Notes: generated by a model from the letters alone, not told the origin. A stretch of DNA of 64,000 nucleotides from Cohnella silvisoli (GCF_021190915.1 NZ_JAIOAP010000004.1:248001-312000); one strand, 5' to 3'. Shown: positions 40,948 through 54,506, numbered from the stretch's first letter. Translations and numbers: made by a program.

Positions 40948-41254
40948 GGCAGTTTTTTTGGTCTTTGCAACATACTGCAGTGGCGGAAGGGCCGATAACG
41001 GAGTAAAAGGATAGCGCATTCCTTCCCGAAAACGGCAGAGACGGGATTCATGGAATCGGTTCCCTTCCCGCACTTTATTTTGCCAATTTTCGCAAATTCC
41101 ATCCAGAGCGATCGGGAATGTTGGAAGAGTATGTCTGCTTGTCTTGAAAAAACGTACAGCATACAGCGGAACTGTATGGTTTAAACAGCCGGGAACTCCT
41201 GATTTGACGGGATTTGCGCGATTGTTGTTCACATAAAGTTTGAATTTCGATCAA

Positions 41255-41284
41255 TTGACAAACGTTGTCGCCGAACGATACAAT
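41255..41284 (+). promoter_or_regulatory. Promoter of the ATP synthase operon
   Basis: TTGACA (41255-41260), 18 bases, TACAAT (41279-41284). The leader to the first gene is about 70 bases. Confidence 0.8.
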
Positions 41285-41360
41285 AAAACGTGAACATGGG
41301 GAAGAAAGGGCTTACTTAGGCTTTTCCGGACCCTTGCAGCGTCAAAGGAGCGACAAATCC

Positions 41361-41609
41361 ATGGCGGAGTCTCCCCGCAAGCCTAATCTACCGAAAGACG
41401 AGAATCCTTGGCGGGCCGCTGGCCTCGTTGCGGGTTTGGGTGTGGAGTTGGCCGTCTGCGTCGGGCTCGGCTGGTGGCTGGGAACCGTGTATGACGACCG
41501 GAACGGTACCACTTACGGGTATTTAACCGGCGTGGTGATCGGACTGGTAGCGGGTATTGGATCGGCCGTGGCGCTGATCCGGAAATATACGGGAGCTGAA
41601 AGACCGTGA
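41361..41609 (+). CDS. atpZ: AtpZ/AtpI family small membrane protein
   Basis: An 82-residue protein with two membrane helices (AAGLVAGLGVELAVCVGLGWWLG and YGYLTGVVIGLVAGIGSAVALI), of the AtpZ family. AtpZ, with AtpI, has been linked to magnesium or calcium uptake and to ATP synthase assembly in bacilli. AAGGAG lies ten bases before the ATG at 41361; the frame extends upstream but would start inside the promoter. It is the first gene of the atp operon and overlaps atpI by four bases. Confidence 0.88.
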   Translation: MAESPRKPNLPKDENPWRAAGLVAGLGVELAVCVGLGWWLGTVYDDRNGTTYGYLTGVVIGLVAGIGSAVALIRKYTGAERP

Positions 41610-42016
41610 TGTACGATTTGCCCGCTTTGATAAGACGCACGACCCGCATTACATTCTTTTTTTTGTCCTTAGGTTGCATAGGCTTGGCAATATGGCCTGA
41701 TTACAAGCCATATTTCGGCGGATTTATGATCGGTACCATCGGGAGTTTACTGGGCTCTTTTCACTTGGCCTGGAAGACGACCCGTATCGCTGATCTTGCA
41801 GTGACCGGCCGTAAGAGCAGATCGGGATTCGGTTATCTATCCCGCGCAGCTATCGGAGTGCTTGCCGCGGTTGTTTCCGTGCAGGTGCTGCATTTCAATC
41901 TCGCAGCGACTGCGGCAGGAATATTAGCTTCACCGTTGGTGACACTGTTATTGGGATTATTCACCATTCGCCGTCTGAAAGATGGACAGTCCAATGACGA
42001 AAGGGGTGAAAAATGA
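41606..42016 (+). CDS. atpI: ATP synthase protein I
   Basis: A 136-residue membrane protein with four helices, of the AtpI family, which helps assemble the c-ring of the ATP synthase. The start is the GTG at 41606 overlapping the atpZ stop, or the ATG three bases later; GGGAG is about ten bases upstream. Sequence conservation in this family is low, so the assignment rests on topology, the segment LGSFHLAWKTTRI and its invariable position before atpB. Confidence 0.87.
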   Translation: MMYDLPALIRRTTRITFFFLSLGCIGLAIWPDYKPYFGGFMIGTIGSLLGSFHLAWKTTRIADLAVTGRKSRSGFGYLSRAAIGVLAAVVSVQVLHFNLAATAAGILASPLVTLLLGLFTIRRLKDGQSNDERGEK

Positions 42017-42020
42017 CAAC

Positions 42021-42788
42021 ATGGAACATTTAGCACCGCTTATTGAGATCGGCGGAATCGAGTTCGACTTGGCCGCGATTATGATGGTCGTCATTTCAAG
42101 TCTTGTCGTGTTCATCATTGCCCGGCTTGCCGTTCGCAACCTGTCGGTGGAAAACCCCGGCAAGCTGCAGAACTTCATTGAATGGGTCGTTGAATTCGTC
42201 CAAGGGATTATCGGACAGACGATGGACTACAAGAAGGGCAGACCTTATCTCGCGCTCGGATTGACGCTTATTCTGTACATTTTCGTTTCCAACATGTTAG
42301 GCCTTCCGTTCAGTATCATTACGGAAGCACATGGCTCTCATATCCCGACCGTGTTCGGTCAGGAGCTAATCGTGAAGGGCGAGCATGAGCACTTGGCGTG
42401 GGCCTGGTGGAAATCGCCTACAGCCGACGCGGCCATGACGATGGCGCTGGCGTTGATCGTCATCGTACTGTCCCATATTCAGGGCTTGCGGCATAACACC
42501 AAGCATTATCTCAAGCACTACACCCACAATCCGAATCTGGTCTTCTTGCCGATTCATCTAATCGAGATTGTGTCCAAGCCTTTAACGCTCGGCTTGCGGC
42601 TTTTCGGTAACATCTTTGCCGGCGAAGTTATGATAGGCGTCATCCTCGGCATGGGCTGGGTAGGTATTCCGGCGATGCTCGTGTGGCAAGGTTTCAGTAT
42701 TTTCGTAGGTGCGATTCAATCGTTTGTATTCACGATGCTGACTATGGTTTACATTTCACAGTCCATCGTTCATGAAGAAGATCACTAA
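42021..42788 (+). CDS. atpB: ATP synthase subunit a
   Basis: A 255-residue Fo stator subunit that forms the proton half-channels against the c-ring. The essential arginine is in LTLGLRLFGNIFAGEVM, and helix V reads GFSIFVGAIQSFVFTMLTMVYIS. The ATG at 42021 gives MEHLAPLIEIGGIEF, as in Bacillus subunit a. The frame is open upstream within atpI but no better start exists. Confidence 0.95.
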   Translation: MEHLAPLIEIGGIEFDLAAIMMVVISSLVVFIIARLAVRNLSVENPGKLQNFIEWVVEFVQGIIGQTMDYKKGRPYLALGLTLILYIFVSNMLGLPFSIITEAHGSHIPTVFGQELIVKGEHEHLAWAWWKSPTADAAMTMALALIVIVLSHIQGLRHNTKHYLKHYTHNPNLVFLPIHLIEIVSKPLTLGLRLFGNIFAGEVMIGVILGMGWVGIPAMLVWQGFSIFVGAIQSFVFTMLTMVYISQSIVHEEDH

Positions 42789-42791
42789 TAA

Positions 42792-43049
<258 letters not shown>

Positions 43050-43156
43050 TCAATTTAATCGAAACGTAAGGCGCGGAGTCGGAATTCCCTCCACGCCTTC
43101 CTTTTGCAGTTAATGCACGTAGCTTCAATTGAGCCGTGTGAAAGGAGTGAAGTTCG

Positions 43157-43638
43157 GTGTCAATCGTTTGGTCCAACTTTTTTGTCCAATTAGTATCCTT
43201 TGCCATTCTGTTCTGGCTCTTGTCGCGCTTTGCGTTCAAACCGTTGTTCAGCGTTATGGAGAAGCGCCGCCAGCTCGTTCAAGAGCAGATGGAGAGCGCC
43301 CAGAATAACCGCACGGACGCAGAACGCTTGATTGAAGAGCAGAAGCAGGCGCTGCAACAAGCGCGCAAAGAAGCTTACGATATTATCGAGCAAGCGAAAA
43401 CGACGGGCTCCAAGCAAGCGGATGAAATCGTTCTGGCTGCTCGCAACGAATCGAACCGCATCAAAGAAGACGCGATACGCGATATCGAAACTGAGAAGAA
43501 CAAAGCGGTTGCAGCATTGAAAGCCCAGGTTAGCGGATTGTCCGTACTGATCGCTTCCAAAATCATTGAGAAACAAGTTGACGAGCAATCGCAGAAGCAG
43601 CTTGTCGATCAATATTTGCAAGACGTAGGGAACAAGTC

Positions 43639-43642
<4 letters not shown>
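43157..43642 (+). CDS. atpF: ATP synthase subunit b
   Basis: A 161-residue peripheral stalk subunit: one N-terminal membrane helix (FFVQLVSFAILFWLLSRFAF) and a long charged coiled coil rich in Ala, Glu, Lys and Gln. The start is GTG with AAAGGAG upstream. The stop overlaps the atpH start (ATGA). Confidence 0.95.
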
Positions 43643-45746
<2,104 letters not shown>

Positions 45747-45831
45747 GCTAATCTTCATGGCTCGGATTGTAACATAAAGCTTGAGCCGGGTTTGCCGAAG
45801 GCAGGCCCTGGCAATAAGGTGGTGACAACGA

Positions 45832-46692
45832 TTGGCTAAAGGCATGCGCGAAATTAAGCGCTCGATTAAGAGTAAGCAGAATATGAAGCAAATCACGAAA
45901 GCGATGGAAATGGTTGCAGCCGCGAAGCTTAGAAAAGCTCAGGAGGCTGCGGTCGCATCTCGCCCTTATGCGGACAAGATGAAGGAAGTCGTATCCAGCA
46001 TCGCTTCCGGTGCCGGCGGCAGCAAGCATCCGATGCTGCAAAGCCGTCCGATTAAGAGAACGGCATACCTGGTCATTACTTCGGACCGTGGACTTGCCGG
46101 CGGGTACAATGCCAACATCCTTCGTAAGGTCTTGCTTACGATTAAAGAAAACCATCATTCTCCGGATGAGTATGCCGTATTCGTCATTGGGCGGAAAGGC
46201 CGCGACTTCTTCAAGCGTCGGAATATCGCGCTAGTTGATGAAATTACCGGGATATCCGATACGCCGAAGTTCTCGGATATTAAAGAAATCGCGGCAAAGG
46301 CCGTTCAAGGCTATGAAGCTGGAACTTTCGATGAGCTTTATCTAGCGTATAACGAGTTCTATAACGCGATTACCCAGGTACCAAAGCTTAAACGGCTGCT
46401 TCCGCTTGATCAGATGCAAGCGGGCGGAGACAAAGCGGACTACGAATACGAGCCTTCCGCGGAAGAGGTGCTTAACGTTCTCCTGCCGAAGTATGCGGAG
46501 ACACTCGTATTCAGCGCGGTGCTCGAAGGCAAAGCCAGCGAGTTCGGAGCAAGAATGACGGCAATGGGCAGCGCAACGAAGAACGCGACGAAAATGATCT
46601 CGCAACTGACGCTCACTTACAACCGCGCGCGGCAAGCGGCAATCACCCAAGAAATCGCGGAAATCGTCGGCGGAGCGAATGCACAGCAATAA
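45832..46692 (+). CDS. atpG: ATP synthase subunit gamma
   Basis: A 286-residue central rotor shaft. Its N- and C-terminal helices form the antiparallel coiled coil; the conserved ends are IKRSIKSKQNMKQITKAMEMVAA and LTYNRARQAAITQEIAEIVGGA. The start is TTG with AAGGTGG upstream. Confidence 0.96.
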   Translation: MAKGMREIKRSIKSKQNMKQITKAMEMVAAAKLRKAQEAAVASRPYADKMKEVVSSIASGAGGSKHPMLQSRPIKRTAYLVITSDRGLAGGYNANILRKVLLTIKENHHSPDEYAVFVIGRKGRDFFKRRNIALVDEITGISDTPKFSDIKEIAAKAVQGYEAGTFDELYLAYNEFYNAITQVPKLKRLLPLDQMQAGGDKADYEYEPSAEEVLNVLLPKYAETLVFSAVLEGKASEFGARMTAMGSATKNATKMISQLTLTYNRARQAAITQEIAEIVGGANAQQ

Positions 46693-46708
46693 AATTTGTG
46701 ACGGTTGA

Positions 46709-48178
<1,470 letters not shown>

Positions 48179-48204
48179 TCAACCGCCGGTTTGGAGGAAA
48201 CGAT

Positions 48205-48612
48205 ATGAGTACCTTTCGGTTAGAGATCGTCACTCCGGAGCGCAAGGTTTACGAGAAAGACGTGAACATGGTCGTCGTCAAAGGCGTTGCCGGTGAGCTA
48301 GGTATACTTCCTCACCATATTCCTTTGGTAACTCCATTGAAGGTTGCTCCGGTTAAAGCCAAGATCGACAATAAGGAAGAATTTATTGCCGTTCACGGCG
48401 GTTTCATGGAAGTGCGCAAAGACAAGGTGGTTATTCTGGCGGAAGCCGCTGAGCTGGGAGCGGACATCGATGTGTCCCGGGCCCGCTTGGCGAAAGAACG
48501 CGCGGAACGCCGTCTTGCTCAGAAGCAAGCCGATATCAACCACCAACGCGCTGAAATGGCGTTGCAACGCGCGATCAGCCGCTTGGAGTCTGTCGGCGAC
48601 AACAAAGAATAA
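48205..48612 (+). CDS. atpC: ATP synthase subunit epsilon
   Basis: A 135-residue regulatory subunit: an N-terminal beta-sandwich (TPERKVYEKDVNMVVVKGVAGELGILPHH) and a C-terminal two-helix domain (RARLAKERAERRLAQ) that can inhibit hydrolysis. Last gene of the operon, with GGAGG before the ATG. Confidence 0.96.
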   Translation: MSTFRLEIVTPERKVYEKDVNMVVVKGVAGELGILPHHIPLVTPLKVAPVKAKIDNKEEFIAVHGGFMEVRKDKVVILAEAAELGADIDVSRARLAKERAERRLAQKQADINHQRAEMALQRAISRLESVGDNKE

Positions 48613-48622
48613 ATAAGTATAC

Positions 48623-48669
48623 CAACAACCTTTCGCGGAATCCTAGGATGCTGCGAGGGGTTGTTTCTT
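48623..48669 (+). terminator. Terminator of the ATP synthase operon
   Basis: CAACAACC and TTCGC pair with GCGAG and GGTTGTT with small bulges, followed by a T-rich stretch. Confidence 0.7.
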
Positions 48670-48741
48670 TATATGCGTCTTTAGCATGAATTAGGGGTAA
48701 CTTATAAGGGAGATACAATAGCGATTGCTGGAGGGATTCCT

Positions 48742-49179
48742 ATGACTAAGTTGCATGACTCATTAAATGTCCAGTTATCGAATTGGTCGGTACTGTACAT
48801 TAAGCTCCATCATTTTCATTGGTACGTGAAGGGACCCCACTTTCCGGTGCTTCATGCCAAATTCGAGGAATTGTACGAGCTTGCCGCGTTAAAACTGGAC
48901 GAATTGGCGGAACGGATATTGGCGATCGAGGGTAAACCGGTGTCTACGATGAAAGAATTTTTGTCCTCGGCTACGATTAAGGAAGCGAACAAGGCGAAGA
49001 CGGAAAATGATATGTTATCCGCTACGATCGCCGATCTTCAGGAGTTAGTTAAAGGTTTGGAAGATGCCGCCACGATAGCGGAGGATGAAGCTGGCGACGA
49101 TGCGACGGCTGACATTCTCACCTCCCAAGTGGAGGATCTCCAGAAACAAATTTGGATGCTGAAATCCACGCTAGGCTAA
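48742..49179 (+). CDS. dps: Dps/ferritin-like DNA-protection protein
   Basis: A 145-residue Dps-family protein, which forms dodecamers that oxidise and store iron and protect DNA. The inter-subunit ferroxidase site is recognised in KLHHFHWYVKGPHFPVLHAKFEELYE and KLDELAERIL. GGAGGG is about eight bases before the ATG. A -10-like TACAAT lies at 48714-48719. No complete PerR box was found. Confidence 0.94.
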   Translation: MTKLHDSLNVQLSNWSVLYIKLHHFHWYVKGPHFPVLHAKFEELYELAALKLDELAERILAIEGKPVSTMKEFLSSATIKEANKAKTENDMLSATIADLQELVKGLEDAATIAEDEAGDDATADILTSQVEDLQKQIWMLKSTLG

Positions 49180-49205
49180 TAATCGAGTTAAAATTAACCG
49201 AATGA

Positions 49206-49241
49206 AACCGCCGCCTTGGGAAATACGCGGCGGTTTTTTCT
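49206..49241 (+). terminator. Intrinsic terminator of dps
   Basis: AACCGCCGC pairs with GCGGCGGTT (9 bp) around a 12-nt loop and is followed by a T-run. Confidence 0.92.
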
Positions 49242-49293
49242 GTGGACACTTATAAGCAATTCTGATGAGTTTCCAATGAAAACGCTATTTTCA

Positions 49294-49322
49294 TGGACTT
49301 GAATGGGCACGTTTGTTATAAT
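49294..49322 (+). promoter_or_regulatory. Promoter of the nuo operon
   Basis: TGGACT (49294-49299), 17 bases, TATAAT (49317-49322), with an extended TG two bases upstream of the -10 hexamer. The leader is about 30 bases. Confidence 0.75.
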
Positions 49323-49358
49323 TATGGGGTAAATTTACCTGTTTGCGGAGGCGTTGGA

Positions 49359-49730
49359 GTGGAGAAATACATCAATTCATACGTCATTGTTACCGTCTTC
49401 CTCATCTTGGGTATCGCGTTTCCGATTTTCGTATTATGGCTCGGCTCCTTGCTTCGTCCGAACAAACCGACGCTGCAGAAAGAGACGACTTACGAAAGCG
49501 GCAATGAACCTGTAGGAGACAGCCAGATCCGCTTTAACGTTCGGTATTATTTGTACGCGCTTATGTTCGTCGTTTTCGATGTGGAAACCGTGTTTCTTTA
49601 CCCTTGGGCCGTAGCTTATAAGCAACTCGGTCTCTTTGCGTTGGTCGAGATGGTCATTTTTGCCGGATTACTGCTCATTGGGCTAGTTTATGCTTGGAAG
49701 AAGAAGGTGCTGAGATGGAATTCGATTTAG
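49359..49730 (+). CDS. nuoA: NADH-quinone oxidoreductase subunit A
   Basis: A 123-residue membrane subunit at the junction of the peripheral and membrane arms of complex I. Three helices and the conserved [32 protein letters not shown] are visible. The GTG at 49359 has GGAGG seven bases upstream and fits the family; an ATG at 49293 would lie inside the promoter. Confidence 0.95.
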   Translation: MEKYINSYVIVTVFLILGIAFPIFVLWLGSLLRPNKPTLQKETTYESGNEPVGDSQIRFNVRYYLYALMFVVFDVETVFLYPWAVAYKQLGLFALVEMVIFAGLLLIGLVYAWKKKVLRWNSI

Positions 49731-50233
49731 CGAACGTGTCGCCGGAAGACCGGAAAGAAATGGAACGCAACGTATTCTTTGGCACCATCGATCAACTGAA
49801 AGGCTGGGCCCGCAGCAACTCCTTATGGCCTCTGACCTTCGGTTTGGCGTGCTGCGCGATCGAGATGATGGCGGCGGGAGGCGCGCACTATGATTTAGAC
49901 CGTTTCGGCGTCATTTTCAGAACTTCTCCTCGTCAAGCGGACGTCATGATCGTATCCGGTACGGTAACCAAGAAAATGGGACCGCTGCTTAAGCGATTGT
50001 ACGACCAAATGCCGGAACCGAAATGGGTTATAGCGATGGGATCGTGCGCGACTGCCGGGGGTCCTTACGTGAAATCTTATTCCGTTATTAAAGGCGTCGA
50101 TCAGATCGTTCCCGTCGACGTGTATATCCCGGGATGTCCGCCCAATCCTGCGGCGCTTATCTACGGAATTAACAAGCTTCAAGAGAAAATTCGTTATGAG
50201 GCGAAGACCGGGAAGCAGGTGACGGGCAGATGA
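49715..50233 (+). CDS. nuoB: NADH-quinone oxidoreductase subunit B
   Basis: A 172-residue subunit holding the terminal [4Fe-4S] cluster N2 that reduces quinone. Cluster cysteines are seen in [22 protein letters not shown] and [10 protein letters not shown]. The ATG at 49715 lies 16 bases inside nuoA, and AAGGTG precedes it; an earlier ATG at 49694 is possible. Confidence 0.95.
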   Translation: MEFDLANVSPEDRKEMERNVFFGTIDQLKGWARSNSLWPLTFGLACCAIEMMAAGGAHYDLDRFGVIFRTSPRQADVMIVSGTVTKKMGPLLKRLYDQMPEPKWVIAMGSCATAGGPYVKSYSVIKGVDQIVPVDVYIPGCPPNPAALIYGINKLQEKIRYEAKTGKQVTGR

Positions 50234-51093
50234 GCGAGGAGAATAAACGGGAGCCGGACGAGGCTTCGGCTCCGTCGGAACCTGTAGCGGAAGCCCCATC
50301 GGAAGCTCCATCGGAAGCTCCATCGGAACCTGCATCGGAACCTGCAGCGGAACCTGCAGCGGAGTCAACCGCGCCGACGCCGGCTCCGGCTCCGGAAGAA
50401 GCTGCCGCTCCGCCGGCTCCTCGCAGGGTTGAAACCGACGAAGAGAAGGCCGCCCGCCGTAAAGCATCTCTAGAAGCGCGCGAAGCAGCGAAAGCTGCCG
50501 CTGCGCAAGCCGCGGCCCAGGCCGCGCAAGCGGGTAATGAAGGCCGCGCCGCAGCAAAAGCGCCAGGCGGCGAAGGGGAAGGCGGAGAGGAAGAGCAACC
50601 GCCGAAACCGCCGTCGCACAATCAGCCTCGACTCGATCGCGTAGTCGCCCTTCTGCGCGAACTGATAGCGGAAGATGCGGTAGAGGAAGCTTATATTAAC
50701 GAGCCCAATGACCATCTTCCGACGCTTGTCATAAAGAATGAGCATTGGCTGAAAACCGCGCAATTGTTCCGCAGCCATGCCGAGCTAAGTTGCAGTTATT
50801 TACGCAATATATCCGGCGTAGATTATGAGACGCATATGGAAGTCGTCTATTATCCGCTGAACATGGAGAACCACCACTGCTATTGCGTTAAAGTACGCAC
50901 GGATCGGGAGCAACCGTCGGTTTCGTCCGTTACCCCGATATGGGAGACGGCCAACTGGAACGAACGCGAAATCTATGATTTGCTCGGAATCGATTTTCCT
51001 GGGCATCCCGATCTTCGGCGCATTATGATGCCCGACGATTGGGTCGGCCATCCGCTCCGCAAAGACTACGTTCCGCTTGACCCGGAGGTGTAA
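50230..51093 (+). CDS. nuoC: NADH-quinone oxidoreductase subunit C with long low-complexity N-terminal extension
   Basis: A 287-residue protein. Residues 135-287 are the NuoC 30-kDa domain ([34 protein letters not shown]), which packs against NuoD at the quinone site. Residues 1-133 are an added region: Glu/Pro/Ala/Ser repeats ([14 protein letters not shown]), then an Ala/Arg/Lys-rich helical stretch and a Gly/Glu segment. The start overlaps nuoB by four bases. The extension is encoded by imperfect 12- to 18-bp tandem repeats and is probably a disordered tail. Confidence 0.93.
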   Translation: MSEENKREPDEASAPSEPVAEAPSEAPSEAPSEPASEPAAEPAAESTAPTPAPAPEEAAAPPAPRRVETDEEKAARRKASLEAREAAKAAAAQAAAQAAQAGNEGRAAAKAPGGEGEGGEEEQPPKPPSHNQPRLDRVVALLRELIAEDAVEEAYINEPNDHLPTLVIKNEHWLKTAQLFRSHAELSCSYLRNISGVDYETHMEVVYYPLNMENHHCYCVKVRTDREQPSVSSVTPIWETANWNEREIYDLLGIDFPGHPDLRRIMMPDDWVGHPLRKDYVPLDPEV

Positions 51094-51099
51094 GCACGC

Positions 51100-52200
51100 G
51101 TGATTCGTACCGAAGAATTGCTGCTCAACGTTGGCCCACAGCATCCCAGCACGCACGGAGTGTTTCGGATCGTCGTCAAATTGGACGGAGAAGTCATTAC
51201 GGAAGCGACTCCCGTCATGGGTTATTTGCATCGGGGAACCGAGAAGCTCGCCGAAAACTTGAATTTTACGCAAATCATTCCTTATACCGATCGCATGGAC
51301 TACGTGTCAGCGATGACGAACAATTACGTGCTCTGTCACGCGGTCGAGAAAATGATGGAACTGGAAATTCCGGAACGAGCGGAGTTTATGCGTCTTATCG
51401 TGATGGAAATGCAGAGAGTTGCCAGCCATCTCGTCTGGTGGGGCACTTATTTGCTCGACATCGGCGCAATGAGTCCTTTTCTGTATGCCTTTAGCGATCG
51501 AGAGCGCATTCTCTCGCTATTTAACGAGCTTTGCGGGGCCCGGCTAACGTACAATTACATGAGGGTCGGCGGAGTCAAGTGGGATGCGCCGGAAGGCTGG
51601 ATCGCCAAGGTGAAAGTCTTGGTCAAGGATATGTACAACCGTCTCGACGAATATCATAACCTTGTCAGCGGCAATGAAATATTCCTATCCCGAATTAAGG
51701 GGATCGGTCAATACGACGCGAAGACGGCCATCGATTATGGCTTGTCCGGAGCGAATCTCCGCAGTACCGGCGTGAAGTGGGATCTGCGCAAAGATGAGCC
51801 TTACAGCTTATACGACCGTTTCCAATTCGACGTTCCGGTCGGTAAGAATGGCGATTGCTTCGATCGTTACGAGTGCCGCATGGAAGAGATCGTTCAGAGC
51901 TTGCGAATTCTCGAGCAAGCGTTGGAACAATTTCCGGGCGAAGGCGATACGATGGGCAAAGTTCCCCGCGTCATCCGTCCGCCAGCCGGAGAAATCTATG
52001 TGCGCATCGAATCGCCGCGCGGCGAAATCGGCTGCCACATCGTTTCCAAAGGCAAAGCGGAGCCATTCCGCTTGAAGTTCCGGCGTCCTTCGTTCGTGAA
52101 CCTGCAAATTTTGCCCAAGTTGCTCGTCGGGGAAAGCATGACGAACTTGGTTACGATTCTTGGCGGCATCGATATCGTGCTCGGGGAGGTTGACTGCTGA
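51100..52200 (+). CDS. nuoD: NADH-quinone oxidoreductase subunit D
   Basis: A 366-residue 49-kDa-type subunit that forms the quinone-binding cavity with NuoB and is related to the large subunit of NiFe hydrogenases. Conserved parts include NVGPQHPSTHGVFRIVVKLDGE, GYLHRGTEKLAE, and the C-terminal LGGIDIVLGEVDC. The start is GTG with GGAGG about 11 bases upstream. Its stop overlaps the nuoH start. Confidence 0.96.
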   Translation: MIRTEELLLNVGPQHPSTHGVFRIVVKLDGEVITEATPVMGYLHRGTEKLAENLNFTQIIPYTDRMDYVSAMTNNYVLCHAVEKMMELEIPERAEFMRLIVMEMQRVASHLVWWGTYLLDIGAMSPFLYAFSDRERILSLFNELCGARLTYNYMRVGGVKWDAPEGWIAKVKVLVKDMYNRLDEYHNLVSGNEIFLSRIKGIGQYDAKTAIDYGLSGANLRSTGVKWDLRKDEPYSLYDRFQFDVPVGKNGDCFDRYECRMEEIVQSLRILEQALEQFPGEGDTMGKVPRVIRPPAGEIYVRIESPRGEIGCHIVSKGKAEPFRLKFRRPSFVNLQILPKLLVGESMTNLVTILGGIDIVLGEVDC

Positions 52201-53207
52201 TGCAGCACTTCTGGGATCAACCCTTAAGCTGGGGAACCGCAGGTATTTTCGCGGCTGCGGCGATCGGCGTGCTCGCTTTCGTTATCTTTTTCGTAACGTA
52301 CGCCATTTATTTTGAACGCAAATTCATCGGATGGATGCAGTATCGGCAAGGGCCGAACAGAACAGGCCCCTTAGGGCTGCTGCAATCGGTAGCGGACGTC
52401 GCCAAGCTTCTCTTCAAAGAAGACACGATTCCGAAAAAAGCCGACAGAGGGCTATTCATCCTCGCGCCGGTGCTCGCGTTCGTGCCCTCTTTTGCCGTAC
52501 TGGCTTTCATTCCTTACAGCTTGAATTTGCAATTTGCCGACCTGAATGTCGGTTTTCTGTATTACATCGCGTTATCCGGCATTACGACGATCGCTATTGT
52601 GGTTGCCGGCTGGGCATCGAATAATAAGTACTCCCTGCTCGGAGGCATGCGTTCCGCGGCGCAAATGATCAGTTATGAGGTCCCTCTAGTGATGTCCGTC
52701 GTTGGCGTAGTCATGATGTCCGGCAGCTTGAACCTGCGGGATATCGTTATCGCTCAGGAAGGTTATTTCTGGCATTGGAACTTCCTGCCCCAGATACTCG
52801 GGTTCGGAATATTCCTCATCGCGGCAGTATCCGAGCTTAACCGCACGCCGTTTGACTTGCCGGAAGCGGAATCGGAGCTTGTCGCGGGCTACCATGTGGA
52901 ATACAGCGGATTTCGGTTCGCGTTCTTCATGCTGACGGAATATATTTACGTCTATGCAATTGCCAGCCTAACAACCATACTGTTTCTAGGGGGATGGAAT
53001 CCGCCGATTCCGCAGCTCGATTTCATTCCGGGCGTTCTATGGTTTTTCCTGAAGTTCGCGGTTATCGTGTTCTGCTTGTTCTGGATTCGCGCTACTTTCC
53101 CGAGGCTCCGCGTCGATCAGTTGATGGGATTGGCCTGGAAAGTATTGCTGCCGCTGGCGATTCTCAATATTTTCTTGACGGCACTAGGCATAGAATTGAT
53201 CGGATAG
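52200..53207 (+). CDS. nuoH: NADH-quinone oxidoreductase subunit H
   Basis: A 335-residue membrane subunit with eight helices that contributes to the quinone tunnel and first proton channel. The motif MQYRQGPNRTGPLGLLQSVADVAKLLFKED and FDLPEAESELVAGYHVEYSG are diagnostic. ATG overlaps the nuoD stop (TGATG). Confidence 0.97.
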   Translation: MQHFWDQPLSWGTAGIFAAAAIGVLAFVIFFVTYAIYFERKFIGWMQYRQGPNRTGPLGLLQSVADVAKLLFKEDTIPKKADRGLFILAPVLAFVPSFAVLAFIPYSLNLQFADLNVGFLYYIALSGITTIAIVVAGWASNNKYSLLGGMRSAAQMISYEVPLVMSVVGVVMMSGSLNLRDIVIAQEGYFWHWNFLPQILGFGIFLIAAVSELNRTPFDLPEAESELVAGYHVEYSGFRFAFFMLTEYIYVYAIASLTTILFLGGWNPPIPQLDFIPGVLWFFLKFAVIVFCLFWIRATFPRLRVDQLMGLAWKVLLPLAILNIFLTALGIELIG

Positions 53208-53221
53208 GGGGGGCTGACGCC

Positions 53222-53668
53222 ATGAAAGGAATGCTCAAAGGGCTCGGCGTAACATTGAAAACGATGGGTTCCAAAAAAGTGACGATGGCATATCCCGATA
53301 TTCCAATCGAGATGCCTGACCGGTTTCGCGGAATTCAGTATTTTGAACCGGACAAATGCATCGTATGCAACCAATGCGCGCGAATTTGCCCAACGGATTG
53401 CATTACGCTTACGGGTAAAGCCAACCCGGATCCGGAGAAAAAAGGCAAAGTCATCGACACTTTCGATATTAATTTCGAAATTTGTATCCTGTGCGACTTA
53501 TGCACGGAGGTATGTCCTACGGAAGCCATTGTCATGACGAATAATTTCGAGCTTGCCGCCTACAGCCGAGATGATTTGTATAAGGACAAGGAATGGCTTT
53601 ACGAGAACAACTCGAACATTCGTGAAGACAACAACAACATCGGCTCTCCGAAAGGAGGCGCCAAATAG
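53222..53668 (+). CDS. nuoI: NADH-quinone oxidoreductase subunit I
   Basis: A 148-residue peripheral subunit with two [4Fe-4S] clusters, whose ligands are CIVCNQCARICP and CILCDLCTEVCP. It passes electrons to NuoB. AGGGGGG is about eight bases before the ATG at 53222. The C-terminal tail is Asn-rich (YENNSNIREDNNNIG), an unusual but plausible ending. Confidence 0.96.
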   Translation: MKGMLKGLGVTLKTMGSKKVTMAYPDIPIEMPDRFRGIQYFEPDKCIVCNQCARICPTDCITLTGKANPDPEKKGKVIDTFDINFEICILCDLCTEVCPTEAIVMTNNFELAAYSRDDLYKDKEWLYENNSNIREDNNNIGSPKGGAK

Positions 53669-53671
53669 ACG

Positions 53672-54196
53672 GTGCTTAACTTCAATATTGATTTTACGGG
53701 TGAGTTCGTTGCTTTCTTTGTACTCGCGGTTTGCGCGATCGTAGGCGCGGTCATGGCCATTAATTTCACGAAGGTCGTTCATACCGCGCTATCGATAGCC
53801 TTTACGTTTATTGCGCTCGCAGGATTATATGTTCTTCTAGAAGCCGAATTCATCGCATTCGTGCAAGTGCTCTTGTATGTCGGCGCGATTACGATTCTGA
53901 TGATCTTCGGAATTATGATGACCAAACATGACGGCGAAGGACTCGAACCGCCGCGTCCGCTGCTTGAGACGCTGGCTGCCATCGGCTGCCTTTGCCTGTT
54001 CGGCATTTTGTTCTACGGCATTCGCAATGCGAATTTCCCGGCTGAGGCGGCACCGTTCAAGGAAGACAACACGAGGGAAATCGGAATGCAGCTTTTTACG
54101 CAGTACGCCATCCCCTTTGAACTTGTTTCGGTTCTCTTGACCGTTGCATTCATCGGCGCGATAGCCCTCGCGAAGAGAGAGGAGGATCCGCAATGA
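53672..54196 (+). CDS. nuoJ: NADH-quinone oxidoreductase subunit J
   Basis: A 174-residue membrane subunit with five helices; the pi-bulge helix region reads [27 protein letters not shown] start three bases after nuoI, with AAAGGAGG somewhat far upstream. Overlaps nuoK by four bases. Confidence 0.95.
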   Translation: MLNFNIDFTGEFVAFFVLAVCAIVGAVMAINFTKVVHTALSIAFTFIALAGLYVLLEAEFIAFVQVLLYVGAITILMIFGIMMTKHDGEGLEPPRPLLETLAAIGCLCLFGILFYGIRNANFPAEAAPFKEDNTREIGMQLFTQYAIPFELVSVLLTVAFIGAIALAKREEDPQ

Positions 54197-54501
54197 GCAT
54201 GCTGTCCTCCTATTTAACGCTTGCGGCCGTCCTTTTCTGCATCGGGCTATACGGAGTGTTAACGAAACGCAACGCGATTATCGTGCTGCTGTCGATCGAA
54301 CTGATGCTCAATGCGGTTAACCTCAACTTGATCGCCTTTTCCAAATACGGGGTCAACCCGTCGCTTGCGGGCCAAATCTTCTCCTTGTTCACCATTACGG
54401 TCGCGGCTGCCGAAGCTGCGGTCGGCATTGCGGTATTGATCGTGCTGTATCGCGGCCGCGCAACGGTGAACGTGGACGAATTCGACGAGTTGAGGAGGTA
54501 A
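54193..54501 (+). CDS. nuoK: NADH-quinone oxidoreductase subunit K
   Basis: A 102-residue subunit with three helices and the conserved proton-pathway glutamates in [18 protein letters not shown] and [17 protein letters not shown]. Homologous to MrpC. Confidence 0.96.
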   Translation: MSMLSSYLTLAAVLFCIGLYGVLTKRNAIIVLLSIELMLNAVNLNLIAFSKYGVNPSLAGQIFSLFTITVAAAEAAVGIAVLIVLYRGRATVNVDEFDELRR

Positions 54502-54506
54502 CTTCC

